This document shows positions 6,383 to 9,147 of a DNA stretch of 9,147 bases, in pieces. The position numbers and the translations under genes are program-made. The notes beneath the pieces are model-generated. The model saw nothing but the letters and a program-made list of their open reading frames with translations, had not been told where the DNA came from and did not search any database. The stretch lies in contig CAMNCR010000174.1 of the NCBI GenBank assembly GCA_946534455.1, forward strand, positions 1 through 9,147, in the 5' to 3' direction. The stretch's first letter is position 1; every line of letters begins with the position of its first letter. The DNA comes from an uncultured Clostridia bacterium (GTDB lineage Bacteria; Bacillota; Clostridia; Christensenellales; Aristaeellaceae).

Positions 6383-7528
6383 ATGAGTCGCAAAAAGAAG
6401 AGCAGAGCCGTCCCGGTTGTCACGATCATCATGCTGCTGACGGCCGCCCTGTGCGTCGCCTGTTTCTTCGCGGACCGGTTTGTCGCCGCGCAGCGCAAGG
6501 CTGCCAGCGATGATCTCGCCCGGAGGCAGCAGGAGGTCATCGATCAGAACAATCAGACCCTGGCGGACTATGCCGCCCGGATTGCCGAGCTGGAGCGCGA
6601 GTCCTCCACGACGGCCAGCGCCAGCTGGCCCGCCCACAGGAACGAGGGCTGGGATCTGATCGATCTGACCAGCTATCCCCTGGAGAATCCCACCGCGGAA
6701 ACCCGCAGCCGGGCGCAGGTGCTGACCGGCGGCATGCTGCTGCTCAACGAGTGGCATTCCCGTCCGGAGGACTTCAGCGAGACCGCTCTGGTCAGCCTGG
6801 GCAAGTATTACGGCGGAAATGACAAGGTGCAGGTCAATGACTATAACGTCAAGATGTTCCCCAACGCGGCCGATGCCCTGAAGGAAGCGCTGGACGCCGC
6901 CCGGGCCGAGGATCTGACCCACTTCATCGTCACCGAGGGCTATCGCTCCTGGGACGAGCAGAACACCATGTTCCAGAACAGGGTCAACAAGCTCTCCTCC
7001 CGGTACTCCGGAGACGCGCTGATTGAGGCCGCCAAGAAGGAAGTCAACTATCCCGGCACCAGCGAATTCAACTCCGGCCTGTCCTGCACGCTGAAGCTGT
7101 ATGACAAGGACGATCCCGAGGTCACCAACAGCAAGTTCTCCACCACCTCCCAGGGCAAATGGATGAACGAGAACTGCTGGAAGTACGGCCTCGTGCTCCG
7201 CTTCCCGCTGGCCAACTGGCCCCTGGAAACCACGCAGGACAAGAGCTTCAAGACCGGTGTCTCCGTGAAGCTGAACCTGTATCGCTTCGTGGGCAAGGGC
7301 AATGCCGCCGTCATGCACTATATGGACTTCTGCATGGAGGAATACATCGAGTATCTCGAGGAGCATCCCCACATCGCGCTGTTTGAGGACGGCGTGCTGA
7401 AGTATGAGATCTACCGCCAGTACGTGGGCGACAGCGAATCCTTTGACGTCCAGCTGACGCGGAACGCCCGTTCCTGGTCCACCTCGCTGGACAACATGGG
7501 CGCCATCATCACGGTTTTCGAATACTGA
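6383..7528 (+). CDS. Membrane-anchored VanY/M15B-like protein, probably catalytically inactive
   Basis: The 381-residue protein has a basic N terminus (SRKKKSR), one transmembrane helix (about 10-30) and a charged, probably coiled-coil stalk (about 36-75). It then has an extracellular domain resembling D-alanyl-D-alanine carboxypeptidases of the VanY/M15B type. Family landmarks are EGYRSWDEQ (185-193), YPGTSEFNSGL (223-233), W..YGLVLRFP (266-275) and RFVG followed by CMEEYIEYL (317-325). The metal-binding residues appear substituted. In SxHxxGxAxD the His is F229 and the Asp T236; in ExxHxxYVG the Glu is K296 and the His L299. The fold is probably kept but zinc peptidase activity is unlikely. 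A tail of about 50 residues (335-381) follows, as in clostridial relatives. The Cys residues at 24 and 27 do not form a good lipobox. The ATG at 6383 has AGGTGG six bases upstream. The family assignment rests on recognised motifs, not a search. Confidence 0.8.
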   Translation: MSRKKKSRAVPVVTIIMLLTAALCVACFFADRFVAAQRKAASDDLARRQQEVIDQNNQTLADYAARIAELERESSTTASASWPAHRNEGWDLIDLTSYPLENPTAETRSRAQVLTGGMLLLNEWHSRPEDFSETALVSLGKYYGGNDKVQVNDYNVKMFPNAADALKEALDAARAEDLTHFIVTEGYRSWDEQNTMFQNRVNKLSSRYSGDALIEAAKKEVNYPGTSEFNSGLSCTLKLYDKDDPEVTNSKFSTTSQGKWMNENCWKYGLVLRFPLANWPLETTQDKSFKTGVSVKLNLYRFVGKGNAAVMHYMDFCMEEYIEYLEEHPHIALFEDGVLKYEIYRQYVGDSESFDVQLTRNARSWSTSLDNMGAIITVFEY

Positions 7529-7544
7529 TTCCGTCCTGCTTCAG

Positions 7545-7573
7545 GGCTCCCTGGCCGCGCCGGGGAGCCTTTT
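7545..7573 (+). terminator. Rho-independent terminator after the VanY-like gene
   Basis: GGCTCCCTGG (7545-7554) pairs with CCGGGGAGCC (7560-7569, one T-G wobble) around a CCGCG loop, followed by TTTT (7570-7573). It begins 17 bases after the stop codon at 7528. The next gene starts only 23 bases beyond the T-run, so this hairpin must also affect expression of that gene unless it is bypassed. Confidence 0.8.
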
Positions 7574-7596
7574 CCCATCGAAAGGAGTCTTTTCCG

Positions 7597-8319
7597 ATGA
7601 AGAGCATTCTGATCACCGGCGCCTCCCGGGGCGTGGGCCGGGCGCTGGCGCTGGCCTGCGCCGCCTCCGGCCGGTATGAAAAAATGATCCTGACCTGCCG
7701 CCGGGCCGCGGAGGACCTGGCGGACACGGCCCGCCTGGCGCGGGAGGCCGGCGCGCCGCTGGTGCTGACCTCCGTGGGGGATCTGGGAGACCTGGGCTAT
7801 GTGCAGTCCCTGCGCGCCGACCTCGGCCCCGTGGAAACCCTGGTCAACAACGCGGGCATCGCCTGGGTCGGGCTGCTGACGGAGATGCAGCCGGAGGAGT
7901 GGAACCGCGTTCTCACCACCAACCTGACCGCCCTTTTTCACACCTGCCGCACCTATGTGCCGGATATGGTCGCCGCCCAGCATGGGCAGATTCTGAACAT
8001 CTCCTCCGTCTGGGGCCTGGCCGGCGCCTCCTGCGAGGTGGCCTACAGCGCCACCAAGGGCGCCGTCAACGCCTTTACCCGCGCCCTGGCCAAGGAGCTG
8101 GCCCCCAGCCATATTCAGGTCAACGCCGCGGCCCTGGGCGCCGTGGATACCGAAATGAACCGGCATCTGACCGCGGAAGAAAAAAGCGCCCTGGCGGATG
8201 AAATACCCGCCGGACGCCTTGCCTCTCCGGAGGAAATCGCCTCCGGTCTGCTGAAGCTCCTGGAAATGCCGGAATACTGCAGCGGAGAAATCATCCGCAT
8301 GGACGGCTGCTGGCTGTAG
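7597..8319 (+). CDS. SDR-family NAD(P)-dependent oxidoreductase (FabG-like)
   Basis: A 240-residue classical short-chain dehydrogenase/reductase. It carries the cofactor-binding glycine motif TGASRGVG (7-14), NNAG (84-87) and the catalytic set N109, S137, Y150 and K154 (YSATK), with the expected 13-residue Ser-Tyr spacing. Arg11 in the glycine motif and Arg35-Arg36 after the second strand suggest NADPH preference. The usual PG motif after the catalytic region (APG.V.T) reads ALGAVDT (178-184), so the conserved Pro is Leu180. Similarity to FabG-type 3-oxoacyl reductases is general; no acyl-carrier, fatty-acid or sugar pathway genes are nearby, so the substrate is unknown. The start at 7597 has AAAGGAG ten bases upstream. 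No promoter is evident between the terminator at 7545-7573 and the start. The gene converges on the esterase with a 25-bp gap. Confidence 0.9.
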   Translation: MKSILITGASRGVGRALALACAASGRYEKMILTCRRAAEDLADTARLAREAGAPLVLTSVGDLGDLGYVQSLRADLGPVETLVNNAGIAWVGLLTEMQPEEWNRVLTTNLTALFHTCRTYVPDMVAAQHGQILNISSVWGLAGASCEVAYSATKGAVNAFTRALAKELAPSHIQVNAAALGAVDTEMNRHLTAEEKSALADEIPAGRLASPEEIASGLLKLLEMPEYCSGEIIRMDGCWL

Positions 8320-8344
8320 CCTCCGCCCGCGGCCGTCTCCGCGC

Positions 8345-9109
8345 TCAGGCCATCATCCAGTCGACCACCTTCACGACGTGCTCGCTCCAGAAGCGCATGT
8401 CATGGGCTCCCGGTCCTTCATGGTACTCATGGGGCACGCCCTCCGCCTCCAGGAAGCGGTGGAACTGCCGGTTTTCCTCAATCAGGAAATCCTCCGTCCC
8501 GCAGCACATGTAGATCTCCGGCATCCGCTGCCCCTTCAGCTTCCGAACCAGGGTTTCCGGATTGCTGTCGCTCTCCTCCACCTGCTCCAGATCCCCGAAG
8601 CACAGCCGGTAATAGTCGTAATTGGCGACCCCGTTGTCCTCCCCGGGCTTCATATGGGCAATGCCGTGAACGATGAGCGCGGAGGACATCGCGCCAATCT
8701 TGCCGAACCGGTCCGGATAGGCCAGGCCCGTATGCAGCGCGCCGAAGCCGCCCATGGACAGGCCCACGAGATAGGTATCCTCCGGCCCCCGGGCCAGCCC
8801 GAACGTGCTCCGCGCGTAGTCCACCAGCTCCTCTCCCAGCATGGACTGGTACGCGCGCCCGGTGGCCTCCCCGTTCAGATAGAAGGAATTTTCCGCCGTG
8901 GGCATGATGATGGCGAAGTTGTATTTCCGGGTCAGTTCCACCGGCACCCAGTTTTCCGCCATGCCCGTATACCCGTGCAGCACGAACAGGGTGCGGGTCG
9001 GCCGGTCCGGCAGCGTCTCCTTCTCCCGCAGATCGTTGGGGAGGATCATTCGGAACTCCGTCTGTCTGTGCAGCGCTCTGGAATAATACTCAATTCTGTA
9101 AAAAGCCAT
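8345..9109 (-). CDS. Esterase-D-like alpha/beta-hydrolase (putative acyl/tributyrin-type esterase)
   Basis: A 254-residue hydrolase of the esterase D / S-formylglutathione hydrolase-like group, which in Firmicutes includes tributyrin- and acetyl-esterases. It shows HGYTG (45-49, oxyanion region), the nucleophile elbow GLSMGG (116-121) with S118, a probable catalytic Asp at D207 in GTEDFLIEENRQF, and a probable catalytic His at H236 in GAHDMRFW. There is no signal peptide, so it is probably cytoplasmic. The likely role is hydrolysis of short-chain esters such as acetyl groups on sugars or small lipids; the exact substrate cannot be told. The ATG at 9109 has AAAGGAG seven bases upstream. Its promoter lies at or beyond the window edge. 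It converges on the SDR gene with no clear terminator between them; a 5-bp CGCGG/CCGCG stem at 8328-8343 lacks a U-run. Confidence 0.9.
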   Translation of the reverse strand: MAFYRIEYYSRALHRQTEFRMILPNDLREKETLPDRPTRTLFVLHGYTGMAENWVPVELTRKYNFAIIMPTAENSFYLNGEATGRAYQSMLGEELVDYARSTFGLARGPEDTYLVGLSMGGFGALHTGLAYPDRFGKIGAMSSALIVHGIAHMKPGEDNGVANYDYYRLCFGDLEQVEESDSNPETLVRKLKGQRMPEIYMCCGTEDFLIEENRQFHRFLEAEGVPHEYHEGPGAHDMRFWSEHVVKVVDWMMA

Positions 9110-9147
9110 GGTTCCGCTCCTTTCCGTTTCCCCTGAGGGGGTTTTCC

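Noticed and set aside
6406..6475. Lipoprotein signal in the VanY-like protein
   Set aside because: Cys24 and Cys27 lie in the hydrophobic segment, but the residues before them do not fit a lipobox. A simple transmembrane anchor fits better.
8378..9136. Open frame (252 codons) on the plus strand opposite the esterase
   Set aside because: The esterase on the minus strand has a complete catalytic triad and a good ribosome binding site; the opposite frame is compositionally odd and lacks both.
9121..9144. CCCCTGAGGGG followed by GTTTT, a possible plus-strand terminator
   Set aside because: The stem is only four base pairs once a loop is allowed, and no plus-strand gene ends nearby.

Overview
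This 9.1-kb, GC-rich (roughly 60%) stretch looks like chromosomal core sequence from a high-GC member of the Clostridia (Bacillota). The reasons are consensus-like sigma-A promoters, strong AGGAGG-type ribosome binding sites, a single-chain glycyl-tRNA synthetase, a C69 dipeptidase of the type common in Firmicutes, and a membrane-anchored VanY-like protein with the clostridial domain layout. Placement below class is not supportable from this window. I see no tRNA, rRNA, transposase, integrase, CRISPR array or other sign of mobile DNA.

Layout: (1) 2-439 (+), the C-terminal part of an Ala/Pro/Glu-rich protein with a conserved-looking helical tail. (2) 551-1930 (+), glyS, with its own near-perfect promoter and a strong leader hairpin. 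A convergent hairpin at 1954-1984 separates it from (3) a minus-strand pair, a C69 dipeptidase (2950-4413) followed by ftsY (2003-2914), read from a TTGACG-18-TATAAT promoter at 4447-4476. (4) 4581-6299 (+), argS, diverging from the dipeptidase and with its own extended -10 promoter. (5) 6383-7528 (+), a membrane-anchored VanY/M15B-like protein whose predicted metal ligands and catalytic base all appear to be replaced, followed by a rho-independent terminator. (6) 7597-8319 (+), an SDR-family oxidoreductase. (7) 8345-9109 (-), an esterase-D-like alpha/beta hydrolase that converges on the SDR. No gene-free stretch exceeds 300 bases; the longest is the argS/dipeptidase divergent promoter region (167 bp).

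The genes fall into housekeeping functions: tRNA charging with glycine and arginine, SRP receptor-dependent membrane targeting, and peptide breakdown. A less conserved right-hand part holds the wall-peptidase-like protein, the oxidoreductase and the esterase. They do not form an obvious shared pathway. The most notable item is the apparently inactive VanY-like protein, with a perfect 17-bp palindrome in its leader. I found no convincing new multi-gene system here; the rest is ordinary core gene content.
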